Of a DNA stretch of 64,000 nt, positions 42,689-52,399 are shown piece by piece. Positions within the stretch are counted from its first letter, which is position 1, and each line of letters begins with the position of its first letter. The position numbers and the translations under genes were made by a program. The notes below the pieces were generated by a model that saw only the letters and a program-made list of their open reading frames with translations, was not told where the DNA came from and ran no database searches. The stretch spans positions 186,001 to 250,000 of the forward strand of contig CAXBCP010000002.1 of assembly GCA_963974055.1 (NCBI GenBank), given 5' to 3'. Origin of the DNA: CAXBCP01 sp963974055 (GTDB lineage: Bacteria; Pseudomonadota; Alphaproteobacteria; MPNO01; UBA830).

Positions 42689-43750
42689 TTGCGCGGCAAT
42701 TGGCAAGGCAAGACTGTTATGATCACCGGTGTCTGCGGCACCGTGGGGCGCGAGCTGCTTCGGCAGCTTTCGGCCCTGTCGCCGGCAGAAATCGTGGGCA
42801 TAGACAATAATGAAAGCGATCTCTTTTTCCTGCGGGAAGAATATGCGGCTTATCATTCCGTCCAGCTCTATATCGGCGATATCCGAGACCGGGAAACGCT
42901 GACGGAAAAAATGCGGGGCATCGATATCGTGCTTCATGCCGCCGCCCTGAAACACGTCTTCCTGTGCGAGCAATCGCCACGGGATGCCGTGCAGACGAAT
43001 ATTCACGGCACCCAGAACGTTATCGACGCCGCGATCGCAAACGGCGTGAAACGGGTTCTGTTCACGTCCTCGGACAAGGCCGTCAACCCGACCAACGTCA
43101 TGGGCACGTCGAAGCTGATGGCCGAACGCCTGATGTCGGCGGCCAATGCGGAGCGCCGTTCCGACGGACCGATATTCGCATCGACGAGGTTCGGCAACGT
43201 CCTGGGGTCGCGCGGCTCGGTCATCCCGCTGTTCGAGCGCCAGATCGCCGCCGGCGGTCCCATCACGATCACCGACGAACAGATGTCGCGCTTCATCATG
43301 ACGCTCGAAGAAGCCGTCCGCCTGGTGATCGGCTCGACATCCCTGGCCCGCGGCGGCGAAGTGTTCGTCACCAAGATGCCGGTGCTCCGGATCGCCGACC
43401 TCGCCTGGGCAATGGTCCAGGACCTGGCGCCGGTCCACGGCTTTTCACCCGCCGATGTCGCGATCGATATCGTCGGCAGCCGCCCGGGCGAAAAGCTGTA
43501 CGAAGAGCTTCTCAACGACGAAGAAACCCGGCGCACCGTCGAGACCGATGACTACTTTATCATCCTGCCGGCGCTGAAGCCGCACTATGAAATCGTGCAA
43601 TACGCCTATGTGGGCATGCGCGATAGCAAGGTGGACGAGCCCTACAATTCCTCGGTCGCACCGACCATGACGCGCGAGGAAGTCCGGGACTATCTCCGCC
43701 GCAACGAACTGATCCGGACTGTAAAAGAGGACGAATTCCAATGCGCATAA
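42689..43750 (+). CDS. WbpM/FlaA1-type nucleotide-sugar 4,6-dehydratase
   Basis: A 353-residue short-chain dehydrogenase of the CapD/WbpM branch. The NAD motif is MITGVCGTVGRELLRQL (residues 11-27), followed by SSDKAVNPTNVMGTSKL in which Met replaces the usual Tyr of the YxxxK pair, as in WbpM and FlaA1-type C6-dehydratases. It probably makes a 4-keto-6-deoxy sugar nucleotide from UDP-GlcNAc or a related precursor. The start is TTG at 42689, with GGGGGAAAA upstream. It leads the polysaccharide cluster. Confidence 0.82.
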   Translation: MRGNWQGKTVMITGVCGTVGRELLRQLSALSPAEIVGIDNNESDLFFLREEYAAYHSVQLYIGDIRDRETLTEKMRGIDIVLHAAALKHVFLCEQSPRDAVQTNIHGTQNVIDAAIANGVKRVLFTSSDKAVNPTNVMGTSKLMAERLMSAANAERRSDGPIFASTRFGNVLGSRGSVIPLFERQIAAGGPITITDEQMSRFIMTLEEAVRLVIGSTSLARGGEVFVTKMPVLRIADLAWAMVQDLAPVHGFSPADVAIDIVGSRPGEKLYEELLNDEETRRTVETDDYFIILPALKPHYEIVQYAYVGMRDSKVDEPYNSSVAPTMTREEVRDYLRRNELIRTVKEDEFQCA

Positions 43751-44895
43751 TCATCCTTGGGGGCGACGGATATCTCGGCTGGCCCACCGCCATGGACATG
43801 GCGGCAAGCGGCCATGACGTCTGGGCGGTCGACAATTACCTGCGCCGCAATATTGCGCAGGAAACCCAGTCGGAAGCGCTGCTGCCGACGCCCAACCTGC
43901 ATGAACGCGCCGACATATTCGAAGCGGCGACGGGCAAGAAGATCAATATCGTCATCGGCGACTGCACGGATTTCCGCATGATGGCGGACCTCTTCGAGAA
44001 GGTGAAACCCGACGCGGCGATCCACTATGCCGAACAGCCGTCGGCCCCCTATTCGATGATGGGTTACGATCAGGCGCGGCGGACGCTCGACAACAACCTG
44101 CAGGCCACGTTCAACACCGTCTGGGCGGTGCTCGAGCACGCACCGGACTGCCACATCATCAAGCTCGGCACGATGGGCGAATACGGCACGCCCAATATCG
44201 ATATCGAGGAAGGCTGGATCGACATCGAGCACAAGGGCCGCAAGGACAAGTTCCTGTACCCCCGCGCCGCCGGGTCGCTCTATCACACGACCAAGGTGCT
44301 CGACACGGACCTGCTGTGGTTCTACGTGCGCACCTACGGCGTGCGTGCGACCGACCTGATGCAGGGCCCGGTATACGGCCTGCACACGGACCAGACCGCG
44401 ATGGACGAACGGCTGATGCCGAATTTCCATTACGACGATATTTTCGGCACCGTGCTGAACCGCTTTCTCGTCCAGGCCGTCGCCGGCGTACCACTGACGG
44501 TTTACGGCAAGGGCGGCCAGACCCGGGGATACCTGAATCTCAAAGACACCCTGCAATGTGTCGAACTTGCCATGAACAACCCCGTCGAACAGGGCGATTT
44601 GCGGATTCTCAACCAGTTCACCGAACAGTTCTCGGTCAACGAACTGGCGGAAAAGGTCGCACGGGTCGGCAAGGCGAGCGGGCTCGACGTCGAGGTGAAG
44701 AACATCGACAACCCGCGCAAGGAGCGCGAGGAACACTATTACAATCCTGCGCATTCCGGGCTCACCGAGCTCGGCCTCAAGCCCCACTACCTGACCGACG
44801 ACGTCGTCGTCGACATGCTCGAGACGGTAAAGCGCTACAGCAACCGGATCGACACCCGGAAAGTGATGCCGCGCGTGAACTGGAAAGCCGCCTGA
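43741..44895 (+). CDS. UDP-sulfoquinovose synthase-like enzyme (SQD1/SqdB family)
   Basis: A 384-residue SDR closely similar to plant SQD1, which makes UDP-sulfoquinovose from UDP-glucose and sulfite. Catalytic residues correspond to Thr144, Tyr181 and Lys185, in KLGTMGEYGTPNIDIEEG and LYHTTKV. The NAD motif is GGDGYLGW (7-14). KGGQTRGYLNLKDTLQCVE and NQFTEQFSVNEL are also conserved. It overlaps the preceding gene by 10 bases. No sulfolipid transferase (SqdX/SqdD) is seen in the window, so the sugar could enter a glycan. Confidence 0.85.
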   Translation: MRIIILGGDGYLGWPTAMDMAASGHDVWAVDNYLRRNIAQETQSEALLPTPNLHERADIFEAATGKKINIVIGDCTDFRMMADLFEKVKPDAAIHYAEQPSAPYSMMGYDQARRTLDNNLQATFNTVWAVLEHAPDCHIIKLGTMGEYGTPNIDIEEGWIDIEHKGRKDKFLYPRAAGSLYHTTKVLDTDLLWFYVRTYGVRATDLMQGPVYGLHTDQTAMDERLMPNFHYDDIFGTVLNRFLVQAVAGVPLTVYGKGGQTRGYLNLKDTLQCVELAMNNPVEQGDLRILNQFTEQFSVNELAEKVARVGKASGLDVEVKNIDNPRKEREEHYYNPAHSGLTELGLKPHYLTDDVVVDMLETVKRYSNRIDTRKVMPRVNWKAA

Positions 44896-45908
44896 TGCGC
44901 TGGCTGATTACGGGCGGATGCGGGTTTATCGGCACCAGCCTTATCCGCGAACTGGTGGCGGAAGGCAGCCACACGATCCGGGTTCTCGACAACCTCACGG
45001 TCGGCACCCGCGCAGACCTGTCGGAAATAACGAGCTACCGCGAAACGCCGCCGGGCGACGCCCGCGAAATCTCCGACATGTTCGCCTCCGGCAGCGTGGA
45101 ACTGATCGAGGGCGACATCCGCGATTCCGCGCTCTGCCTGCGGGTGGCGGAAGGCGCCGAAGCGATCGTCCACCTTGCCGCCTGTACCGGCGTCGGGCCG
45201 TCCGTCGAGGATCCCCGCTTCGATTGCGAAACCAATGTCACAGGCACGCTGAACATGCTCGAAGCGGCGCGGCACAGCGGCGCCGGGCGGTTCGTCTTCG
45301 CATCTTCGGGCGCGCCCATCGGCGAATGCGTGCCGCCGATTCACGAGGAAATGCCCGCCCATCCGGTTTCGCCCTACGGCGCGAGCAAGCTGGCCGGCGA
45401 AGGATACTGTTCCGCGTATTTCCGCAGTTTCGACGTTGAAACGGTCGCGCTGCGGTTCGGCAACGTTTACGGGCCCGGGTCGGGTCACAAGGCCAGCGTG
45501 GTCGCCAAGTTCATCCAGAACGCGATGAACGGCCAGAAGCTGGAAATATACGGCGACGGCAACCAGACCCGCGACTTCATCTATATCGGCGATCTTATCC
45601 GCGCCGTCAGGAACGCCGCGACCAAAGACAACGTCGGCGGCGAGACGTTCCAGATCGCGACCAATGCGGAAACCACGGTCGGCGAGCTTGTCGATATTCT
45701 CGTGCCGCTGATGAAGCACGCGGGCATTCCGGACGTAACCGTCATTCACGGCGACGCCCGCACCGGCGACGTCATGCGCAATTTCTCGGACACGTCGAAG
45801 GCCGCGCGTCAGCTCGGCTGGAAACCGGAGACCGACCTGCCGACCGGCCTTGGCCGGACCGTGCGCTGGTTCGTCGAGCGGTCCGCAAAACAGTCCGCAG
45901 CCGCCTGA
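44895..45908 (+). CDS. NAD-dependent epimerase (GalE/WbpP-like)
   Basis: A 337-residue extended SDR. TGGCGFIG is the NAD motif (residues 6-13), SSGAPIGE-like catalytic Ser region and PYGASKLAGE (Tyr and Lys) complete the active site. It interconverts C4 epimers of nucleotide sugars or acts as a decarboxylase; the reaction cannot be picked. Its ATG overlaps the TGA of the SQD1-like gene. Confidence 0.88.
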   Translation: MRWLITGGCGFIGTSLIRELVAEGSHTIRVLDNLTVGTRADLSEITSYRETPPGDAREISDMFASGSVELIEGDIRDSALCLRVAEGAEAIVHLAACTGVGPSVEDPRFDCETNVTGTLNMLEAARHSGAGRFVFASSGAPIGECVPPIHEEMPAHPVSPYGASKLAGEGYCSAYFRSFDVETVALRFGNVYGPGSGHKASVVAKFIQNAMNGQKLEIYGDGNQTRDFIYIGDLIRAVRNAATKDNVGGETFQIATNAETTVGELVDILVPLMKHAGIPDVTVIHGDARTGDVMRNFSDTSKAARQLGWKPETDLPTGLGRTVRWFVERSAKQSAAA

Positions 45909-45955
45909 GCGCAATGTGAAACGGGTTGCAAACTGCGCATGAATGGCTCCTTCCG

Positions 45956-47320
45956 ATGAACGCGTTGTCACGCCTCCGGGACTTGCGGTCCCGTGCCTTG
46001 TCGGCGTCGGACCGTTCCGTCCTGCTCCGCGGCACCGCCGGCAGTTTCGGCGTCAAGGCGCTGTCGAACGGGCTGTTGCTGGGCGCGCAGCTTCTGTTCG
46101 CAAACCATCTCGGCGCGGACGGGTTCGGCACTTACGTGCTTGCGCTGGCATGGATGAACATCCTTCTGCTGATCGGCCGCCAGGGGTTCGACCTGGCAAC
46201 GGTCCGATACGTTTCCCTGTACCGGTCCGGTGACAGGTGGAACCACCTTTGCGGCTTCCTCCGCGCCAGTACCGGTATCGTTTTCGCGGGGTCGGCTGCC
46301 ACCGGCCTTTTGCTCGTCGGATTCTGCCTTGTCGCCAGGGGCCGGCTCGGCGAGGAACTATATTTTTCATTGCTTGTCGTCGCAGGCATTATCCCGCTTT
46401 TCGCCCTGCTGCAGGTCAAAGCAGCGACCCTGCGCGGGCTCGGCAATGTCGTTCTCGGCGATTTGCCGCATTCGATCGTACACCCCGTTGCGCTGATCGC
46501 GATACCTGTTACTGCCGTCGCCTTTTTCGGGGTGCCCCTGTCGCCCAGCGGCGCGGTTACCGCATATTGTGCGTCAATCGTATTATCACTCGCGGTTGTC
46601 TGGATATTCCTGCGACGGAATCTGCCTCCGGAAATTTCCAGGGCGAAGCCTGCATTCGAGTGGCGCGAATGGATGCTGACCGCACCGGCTATGACGTTGA
46701 TTGCGGGTTTCGGTATCGTCCTGAATCAGATCGGCGTCATCATGCTGGGCGGTCTGGCGACGACCGCCGATGCCGGCGTATTCGGTGCCGCTTCCCGCGT
46801 CGCCTGCACGTTGCAGCTCGTCGTATTTTCCCTTTTTACCGCCCTGTCGCCGATGGTCGCCCGACTGCACGCAGCCAACGACCTGAGCGGCCTGCAACGC
46901 GCCATCGGAACCACGAACCGAACTGTGTTCTGCATATGCCTGGCCGCGGCGATCGTCTTCACACTCGCCGGGGAATGGATTCTCGGATGGTTCGGCGACG
47001 AATTCCGGGCAGGCTATCCGGTGATGATCATCCTGCTCGCCGGGCAGCTCTTCTGGGCGGCCAACGCCCCGGCATCGGTAATTCTGAATATGAGCGGCAA
47101 ACACAACGTATCGGCCGTCCTGCTTGCCGGCGCCGTGGTCGTGGACATCGCGCTCAGTGCCGTTCTGATCCCGACCATGGGCGCCATCGGCGCCGCCCTG
47201 GCAAATGCCGTGACGATCGTGCTCTGGAACATCGCCAGTGCTACGGGCGTGTACCGGACGCTCGGCATACGTTCCTGGGTCTGGTACCGCGACATCCCGC
47301 CACGCGGGGTAACGGCATGA
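45956..47320 (+). CDS. Polysaccharide flippase (Wzx/MATE-like)
   Basis: A 454-residue integral membrane protein with about twelve to fourteen segments, the Wzx/PST fold (LRGTAGSFGVKALSNGLLLGAQLLFANHLGADGFGTYVLA). It moves lipid-linked repeat units across the inner membrane. The ATG at 45956 is preferred over an in-frame TTG at 45926; neither has a clear ribosome-binding site. It overlaps the propeller gene by four bases. Confidence 0.85.
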   Translation: MNALSRLRDLRSRALSASDRSVLLRGTAGSFGVKALSNGLLLGAQLLFANHLGADGFGTYVLALAWMNILLLIGRQGFDLATVRYVSLYRSGDRWNHLCGFLRASTGIVFAGSAATGLLLVGFCLVARGRLGEELYFSLLVVAGIIPLFALLQVKAATLRGLGNVVLGDLPHSIVHPVALIAIPVTAVAFFGVPLSPSGAVTAYCASIVLSLAVVWIFLRRNLPPEISRAKPAFEWREWMLTAPAMTLIAGFGIVLNQIGVIMLGGLATTADAGVFGAASRVACTLQLVVFSLFTALSPMVARLHAANDLSGLQRAIGTTNRTVFCICLAAAIVFTLAGEWILGWFGDEFRAGYPVMIILLAGQLFWAANAPASVILNMSGKHNVSAVLLAGAVVVDIALSAVLIPTMGAIGAALANAVTIVLWNIASATGVYRTLGIRSWVWYRDIPPRGVTA

Positions 47321-48312
47321 AACATCTACGGAACACGTTTCGCAAGGGATGGCGGGCCCTGACCCGTCACCAGGACTGGAATATCGGCATCGTCGACGCG
47401 CCGATAACGGCCTTCGCCGACCCGCATTTCGACCCCGAAATCAGATGGCTGCCGGACCCGCCATCAGGATATTTCGCCGCCGACCCCTTTGTGTTCGAAA
47501 AAGACGGCACGCCCTACATCCTGTACGAACGTTACCGGTTTTCGCGCGAGCACGGACATCTCGCCGCCTTCAGGCTTACCGCAGACGGCGGCGTCGAGGA
47601 TTGCGGACGCGTTCTGTCGGCCGACACCCATCTCGCCTATCCCTACGTCTTCGAATGGCAGGGAACCCTGTACTGCCTGCCGGAATCCGCCATCGGCGGC
47701 GAACTGGCGCTGTACCGGGTCGACGGCATTCCCGGCACGCTTTCGCGGGTCGCGACGTTAATGCCAGACGTGTCTGCAGTGGATCCGACAATTTTCCGCC
47801 ATGACGAAAGATGGTGGCTCGCCTTCACCGACGTCGCGACGGGCTCGAACGAGACGCTTTACCTGCATCATGCGGAGACTCCCCTGGGGCCCTGGACGCC
47901 GCATGCGCAAAACCCGGTCAAGCGCGATATCGGATCGGCGCGGCCCGCCGGCACGCCGTTCACCTGTGACGGCATGCTTTACCGGCCGGCGCAGGACTGC
48001 TCGGCAACCTATGGCGGCCGCATTGCGATGAACCGCGTAACCGAGCTCACCCCGGACCGGTTTTCGGAGCAGACAACGCACTGGATCGAGCCGGCTGCCG
48101 GTGGCCCGCGCCCCCACGGCCTTCACACGATTTCCGGCGCCGGTAACCTGACCGTCATCGACGGTAAACGCGAACATTTCGTCCCAGGCGGCGCCTATGG
48201 GCTCATCCGGCGGACCGTTTCGGCGCCTTTCGCGAATACGCATCGGAAACGTCCCGAACCGCAGACGCGGAGAGAGCCGCCGCGACCGGCCAGGGGAGGT
48301 ATCGGCGTATGA
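47317..48312 (+). CDS. Beta-propeller glycosyltransferase-like (GINT1 N-terminal-like) protein
   Basis: A 331-residue protein with five-bladed propeller repeats (SGYFAADPFVFEKDGTPYILYERY, AYPYVFEWQGTLYCLPES, AVDPTIFRHDERWWLAFTD), similar to the N-terminal region of glucosamine inositolphosphorylceramide transferase. In many bacteria the same module is fused to a formyltransferase domain; here that partner is at 51488-52399. The tail is Arg/Pro-rich. It overlaps both neighbours by four bases. Confidence 0.8.
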   Translation: MKHLRNTFRKGWRALTRHQDWNIGIVDAPITAFADPHFDPEIRWLPDPPSGYFAADPFVFEKDGTPYILYERYRFSREHGHLAAFRLTADGGVEDCGRVLSADTHLAYPYVFEWQGTLYCLPESAIGGELALYRVDGIPGTLSRVATLMPDVSAVDPTIFRHDERWWLAFTDVATGSNETLYLHHAETPLGPWTPHAQNPVKRDIGSARPAGTPFTCDGMLYRPAQDCSATYGGRIAMNRVTELTPDRFSEQTTHWIEPAAGGPRPHGLHTISGAGNLTVIDGKREHFVPGGAYGLIRRTVSAPFANTHRKRPEPQTRREPPRPARGGIGV

Positions 48313-49784
48313 CCTCCATACCGGCGACAACGCATGCAGGACCCGACTCCGAACGACAGTACGGCTGGGCGGTGTTTGCCGCAGGCGCAATCCTGAGCAG
48401 CGCGGTTCTCGTTTTCGCATCGGACGATATCGGCCAGAAGGTCGCGGCGATGTTCATTCTGAGCTTTGCCACGGCCGCCGCTGTCCGGTTCGACATCGCG
48501 CATCCTTTCGTGTGGTTCGCCGGCGCTTTCACGCTTTATTCCGTCAGCGGGCCGCTTCTGTTTCACCTTGGGGTTCATCCGTACGATACCTGGGGCGGCT
48601 ACCGGATGAGCGAAATCGATTTCAGCGGCGCGATGGATTACCAGTTCTTTGCCCTGATTATCGCGCTGGCCGTCATCGGCCCGCGCCAGGTTTCGTTCCT
48701 CAATGTCCGGAACAACCCTATGGCCGACGCCGTCTATCAGGGGGCGTTGCCGATCCTGATCGTCGCCGGCGTTATCGGTGTCGCGAATATTTTCCTTATC
48801 GTTTCGCAGGATTTTACGAGCAAGGGCGATGTTGTCCTCTCCGGCGACTGGACGACACGGCTGAGTTTCGCCTTCAACATCGCCGCGACGGCGCTGGGCG
48901 TTTATCTTTCCAGACTGTTCTCCGAAGGCCACCCGGTGACGGCCTATTCGATCCTGCTGATTGTCATCGCCGTGGGCATCATCATGGTGCTGGTGATCGG
49001 ACAGCGGCATTTTCTGTTTCGGGCCGGCCTCATCAGTCTACTCGTGTTCCATATTTTCCATCGCCGGATATCGATCCGTTCGCTGCTGGTGATGGCAGGA
49101 TTCGCACTTGTGCTGTCGTCGGTTCTGGGCGGCTACAAGATGGCTCTGGTTCTGCAGGATGCCGCGCCCGTCGACACCGGTTCGCTCTGGGAGCAGACGG
49201 TTCAGGTCATCGCGCTGAAAAACCCGGAGTTCCTGAACAACTCGCCCTTCATGCAGTATCTCAAAGTCGGTCTGGTGGCGGCGCTGGGCAGCGAGGCGAT
49301 GACACCCGGCAACAACATGGCGATGCTTCTGTCGCGCGTTCCCCAGGACCTGTCCTATTTCTACGGCACGACCGTTCCCGGCGACCTTCTGCGGTCGGTA
49401 TTGCCGGGATTCATCGTCCAGCCTTTCGTCGAAACGACCGGGGCCGTATATAACCGGCTGGTCTTTCCGGACACGGTTGCGACCGGCGGCGGCGTCGGCT
49501 TTACGATCGTCGGCTACGGCTACCTTCATTTCGGTGAAATGGGCGTCCTGATGATCATGCTGGTGATCGGCGGCACGCTGCGCATGATCTATAACTGGGC
49601 CGGGCGAACGCCGACCGGCCTGATGTTCTATATCGGCTTCTTTCCCGTCGCCGTGTATGTCGCGCGAAACGACATCACCGGACCGCTATCCCAGGGCCTG
49701 AAACACGTCCTGATCCCGCTCGTGGCGATGCATGTCGTCACCTACCTTCTCGGCAACCGATACGCGTCGCAACAGCGCCGTTAG
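48309..49784 (+). CDS. O-antigen polymerase-like (Wzy candidate) membrane protein
   Basis: A 491-residue membrane protein with about twelve hydrophobic segments and a large periplasmic loop (roughly 270-370). Wzy proteins have poor sequence conservation, so the call rests on topology and position between the flippase, propeller and methyltransferase genes. Another transporter or an O-acetyltransferase is possible but less likely. The start overlaps the preceding stop by four bases. Confidence 0.7.
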   Translation: MTSIPATTHAGPDSERQYGWAVFAAGAILSSAVLVFASDDIGQKVAAMFILSFATAAAVRFDIAHPFVWFAGAFTLYSVSGPLLFHLGVHPYDTWGGYRMSEIDFSGAMDYQFFALIIALAVIGPRQVSFLNVRNNPMADAVYQGALPILIVAGVIGVANIFLIVSQDFTSKGDVVLSGDWTTRLSFAFNIAATALGVYLSRLFSEGHPVTAYSILLIVIAVGIIMVLVIGQRHFLFRAGLISLLVFHIFHRRISIRSLLVMAGFALVLSSVLGGYKMALVLQDAAPVDTGSLWEQTVQVIALKNPEFLNNSPFMQYLKVGLVAALGSEAMTPGNNMAMLLSRVPQDLSYFYGTTVPGDLLRSVLPGFIVQPFVETTGAVYNRLVFPDTVATGGGVGFTIVGYGYLHFGEMGVLMIMLVIGGTLRMIYNWAGRTPTGLMFYIGFFPVAVYVARNDITGPLSQGLKHVLIPLVAMHVVTYLLGNRYASQQRR

Positions 49785-49851
49785 CCATATTTTAACCCTC
49801 CCGGCGCCATCGTGGACTGCCGGTTTTCATCTGAAAAGAGCAGATTCCGAT

Positions 49852-50523
49852 ATGAGCCCAGCCTCCCTCCTGCGACAGATCTACGACGTATACGATTCCG
49901 GTTACCAGCGCCGCAACGCGCTGTTTTCGCTGCATCGGAAGATCATCCAGTCGCCGCGCATCACCAGAATGATTTTCGGCGTGGAGGTAGACCCCGCTTT
50001 CGTCAAGAACGGGTTTTTCGATCTCACGACGATCCTGCTGATGCGGGACCTGAAACCGCGCCTGCGCAAGTTCGACGGCCCCCGCCTTCTGGAAATCGGC
50101 GTCGGCCGGTTCGCCGTGCTTTCCGGCTGGCTGTCGCGCCGGGTCAAGAACCGGATCGTGGCCTGCGACTTCGACCGCATCGCATTCGAGTCCGCGAAAG
50201 TGCACGTCCACCGCAACCGGATGGATATCGAGGTCCTGCAGTCGGACGTGCTCGGATCCGTGCCGGAGGCGGAGTTCGACCTGATATACTGGAACCTGCC
50301 CTATTACGACGATCCCGAACCCCTGCTGTCGCGCCTGTTCGAAGCGGCGCCGCGCTATCTGTCCCCGAACGGATCGATGGTTCTGGGGTTCAACGGAAAG
50401 CCCCTGCCGGTGACAAAAGTCGTGGAAATTCTCGGCCGCCATCCCGGCCTGGAAGTAGAGCGCGTTCGCAGCTACTGGTGGAACCTGCACGCGCTCGTGT
50501 GCATCCGCAGGTCCGACGCCTGA
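49852..50523 (+). CDS. Class I SAM-dependent methyltransferase
   Basis: A 223-residue Rossmann methyltransferase. LLEIGVGRFAVLSGWLS is motif I, and FDLIYWNLPYYDDPEPL carries an NLPYY variant of the NPPY motif used by HemK/PrmC-like N-methyltransferases. The acceptor is probably not a polypeptide here, considering the cluster. ATG at 49852; the preceding gap (67 bases) has a degenerate TTAG-N7-TTAA. Confidence 0.8.
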   Translation: MSPASLLRQIYDVYDSGYQRRNALFSLHRKIIQSPRITRMIFGVEVDPAFVKNGFFDLTTILLMRDLKPRLRKFDGPRLLEIGVGRFAVLSGWLSRRVKNRIVACDFDRIAFESAKVHVHRNRMDIEVLQSDVLGSVPEAEFDLIYWNLPYYDDPEPLLSRLFEAAPRYLSPNGSMVLGFNGKPLPVTKVVEILGRHPGLEVERVRSYWWNLHALVCIRRSDA

Positions 50524-50561
50524 CCGGACCGTCCCCGTAAAATCTTTCTACAGGTTTATCT

Positions 50562-51287
50562 TCAGATTTTTCTGGCGCGGATGATGAAATGCGCGCCTTT
50601 GAGGCGCCAGGACGGCCGCGCCAGGAAATACCGGTTGAAGGCGATAACCGCATCGACCCAGACCGATTTCAGCCGTTCCGTTCTCAGCAGCTTGCAGCCC
50701 GCCCAGAAAAGATTCGACGGGAAATAAAACGTCGACATCGCGCGTTCCAGCTCGAATCCGTTTTCCCGGAGCTTTGCCTCGATATCTTCGAAACGGTGGG
50801 GCGCCGCATGACGCCCCTGAAACAGCCGCCGGAATGTCCAGGGGTTCCTGTTCCAGCACGTAAAGACGAACCTGCCGCCGGGGCGCATGGCACGGCTTAT
50901 CTCGGCCATCACCCGCTCGATATCGCCGGTCAGATGCAAGGTGCCGACCGCGACGACGGTGTCGAGCGATCCGTCGGCAAGCGGCAATCCGTAGAAATCG
51001 CCGGCCACCAGCCCGTTTGCCGGAACCGCACTCCGGCGTGCGGAGGCCAGCATGTCATGGGAAATATCCGATCCGATCAGGGTTTTGCCGGACCGGCTGA
51101 GCGCGGGAAACATTCTTCCCGTACCGCACCCGAGATCGAGCGTGACATCGCCCGGCTCTCCGAGCACGTCCAGCACCAGGTCTTCCTCGACCGTCCGGAA
51201 ATACCGCCCCAGGGCGCCCCGGTACCGGGATTCGGTCGGCGCGGCAGCGCGAAAAGCGCTGAAATCTGCGGAGACTGATGTGTTCAT
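50562..51287 (-). CDS. SAM-dependent methyltransferase (UbiE-like)
   Basis: A 241-residue class I methyltransferase with motif I VTLDLGCGTGRMFPALSRSG, then LPLADGSLDTVVAVGTLHL and RAMRPGGRFVFTCWNR. It is the only minus-strand gene inside the polysaccharide cluster, convergent with the preceding methyltransferase and divergent from the formyltransferase. The start MNTSVSADF at 51287 is used; the frame is open upstream over a CtrA-type site. Its target is unknown. Confidence 0.88.
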   Translation of the reverse strand: MNTSVSADFSAFRAAAPTESRYRGALGRYFRTVEEDLVLDVLGEPGDVTLDLGCGTGRMFPALSRSGKTLIGSDISHDMLASARRSAVPANGLVAGDFYGLPLADGSLDTVVAVGTLHLTGDIERVMAEISRAMRPGGRFVFTCWNRNPWTFRRLFQGRHAAPHRFEDIEAKLRENGFELERAMSTFYFPSNLFWAGCKLLRTERLKSVWVDAVIAFNRYFLARPSWRLKGAHFIIRARKI

Positions 51288-51303
51288 TCGGCGAGGATGA
51301 GTG

Positions 51304-51338
51304 ATTAACTTTAACGGAGAGTTAAACCCTTTTTGCAA
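51304..51338. repeat. 35-bp repeat, left copy, with CtrA-type site
   Basis: A 35-base element containing ATTAACTTTAACG and ending in TTTTTGCAA, which is 31 of 35 identical to 52395-52429. The two copies flank the formyltransferase gene. Each holds a TTAA-N7-TTAA site. Confidence 0.8.
51311..51325 (+). promoter_or_regulatory. CtrA-type site, divergent promoter
   Basis: TTAA, seven bases CGGAGAG, then TTAA, in the 200-base divergent interval between the UbiE-like methyltransferase and the formyltransferase gene. It would be close to either promoter. Confidence 0.6.
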
Positions 51339-51487
51339 AGTTATCCGCCGACTGATCAGAAATCCCGGCGCAAACATGCGCGGGAGACTCTATCACATTG
51401 GGGGGACCGACGTGATCACACGCGGCATTTCAGCTATCGGCGCCCGGTCCGGTATAGGCGCATTTTCTATGAACGTGGCGGGGTAGA

Positions 51488-52399
51488 ATGCCGACCGACG
51501 AGTATTCAATGACCGGTTCACGAATGACGGATGCCGCCACCGCGGATACAGACCGGTCAGCTGCAAACCCTCTTCGCTTCGGGATCATGTACAACGGTGG
51601 GCCGCTCTCGGCCTGGCAGGCACGATGCATCCGCGAACTTGTAAACAGCGGCGTGGCCGTCCCGGCACTTGCGATCGCCAACGGCACTTCGCTTAAACGT
51701 AAGCCGGTACGGAGAATAGGTGACCTGAAATGGAAAAACCTGTTATTCGAAATTTACCTGAGGCTTTTCGGGTCCTGTTCCGCGACCCTGCCCACGGATG
51801 AACGTCCGATATTCGCGAACCTGCCGATTATGCGCTGCGCGGTAGAGCGCCGGGGCAAGTTTTCCGAGGTCTTTAGCGACTCCGACCTGGAAGAAATCGC
51901 CTCCCATAACCTGGATTTCATTCTCCGTTTCGGATTCGGGATCATCCGCGGCAAAATACACGATGTGCCGAAATACGGCGTCTGGTCGTTCCATCACGAT
52001 GACGAACGCGCGGTTCGCGGCGCACCGTCTGCCCTGTGGCCGATTTATAACGGATCCCCGCAGAGCGGCGTCATTCTTCAACGCCTGAACGACAAGCTTG
52101 ACGGCGGCGTCATTCTCCGGCGCATGCTCCTGCCCACGATCGACACATCCTATATTGCCAACCGCGAACAGGCCTTTCTTGCCGGGATTCCGCTTCCCAC
52201 CCAGGTTTGCCGCGATATCCTTGCCGGGAACACGCACGATGTCTGTGCCGCGCCATCCCACACGGACGCCCCGATATATTACAGGCCAACCAACACGCAG
52301 ATGGTCCGCTTTATCGGCATCCTGTGCCGAAACCGGCTCCGCCGGCTTATGCAGGGCCCTCTCCCACCGGCGCCCGAAAATGCCGAAAAGCGATATTAA
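51488..52399 (+). CDS. Formyltransferase-domain protein
   Basis: A 303-residue protein whose middle (about 120-230) fits the formyl_trans_N fold: LDFILRFGFGIIRG, SFHHDDERAVRGAPSALWPI, SGVILQRLNDKLDGGVIL. Ser replaces the usual Asn before the catalytic His, but His and Asp are present. It probably N-formylates an amino sugar. The propeller module to which such domains are often fused is at 47317-48312. Two similar 35-bp repeats with CtrA-type sites flank the gene. Confidence 0.78.
   Translation: MPTDEYSMTGSRMTDAATADTDRSAANPLRFGIMYNGGPLSAWQARCIRELVNSGVAVPALAIANGTSLKRKPVRRIGDLKWKNLLFEIYLRLFGSCSATLPTDERPIFANLPIMRCAVERRGKFSEVFSDSDLEEIASHNLDFILRFGFGIIRGKIHDVPKYGVWSFHHDDERAVRGAPSALWPIYNGSPQSGVILQRLNDKLDGGVILRRMLLPTIDTSYIANREQAFLAGIPLPTQVCRDILAGNTHDVCAAPSHTDAPIYYRPTNTQMVRFIGILCRNRLRRLMQGPLPPAPENAEKRY

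Noticed and set aside
49781..49795. TTAG-N7-TTAA as a CtrA site before the methyltransferase
   Set aside because: One half-site deviates and overlaps the polymerase gene's stop codon, so it is kept only as a weak possibility.
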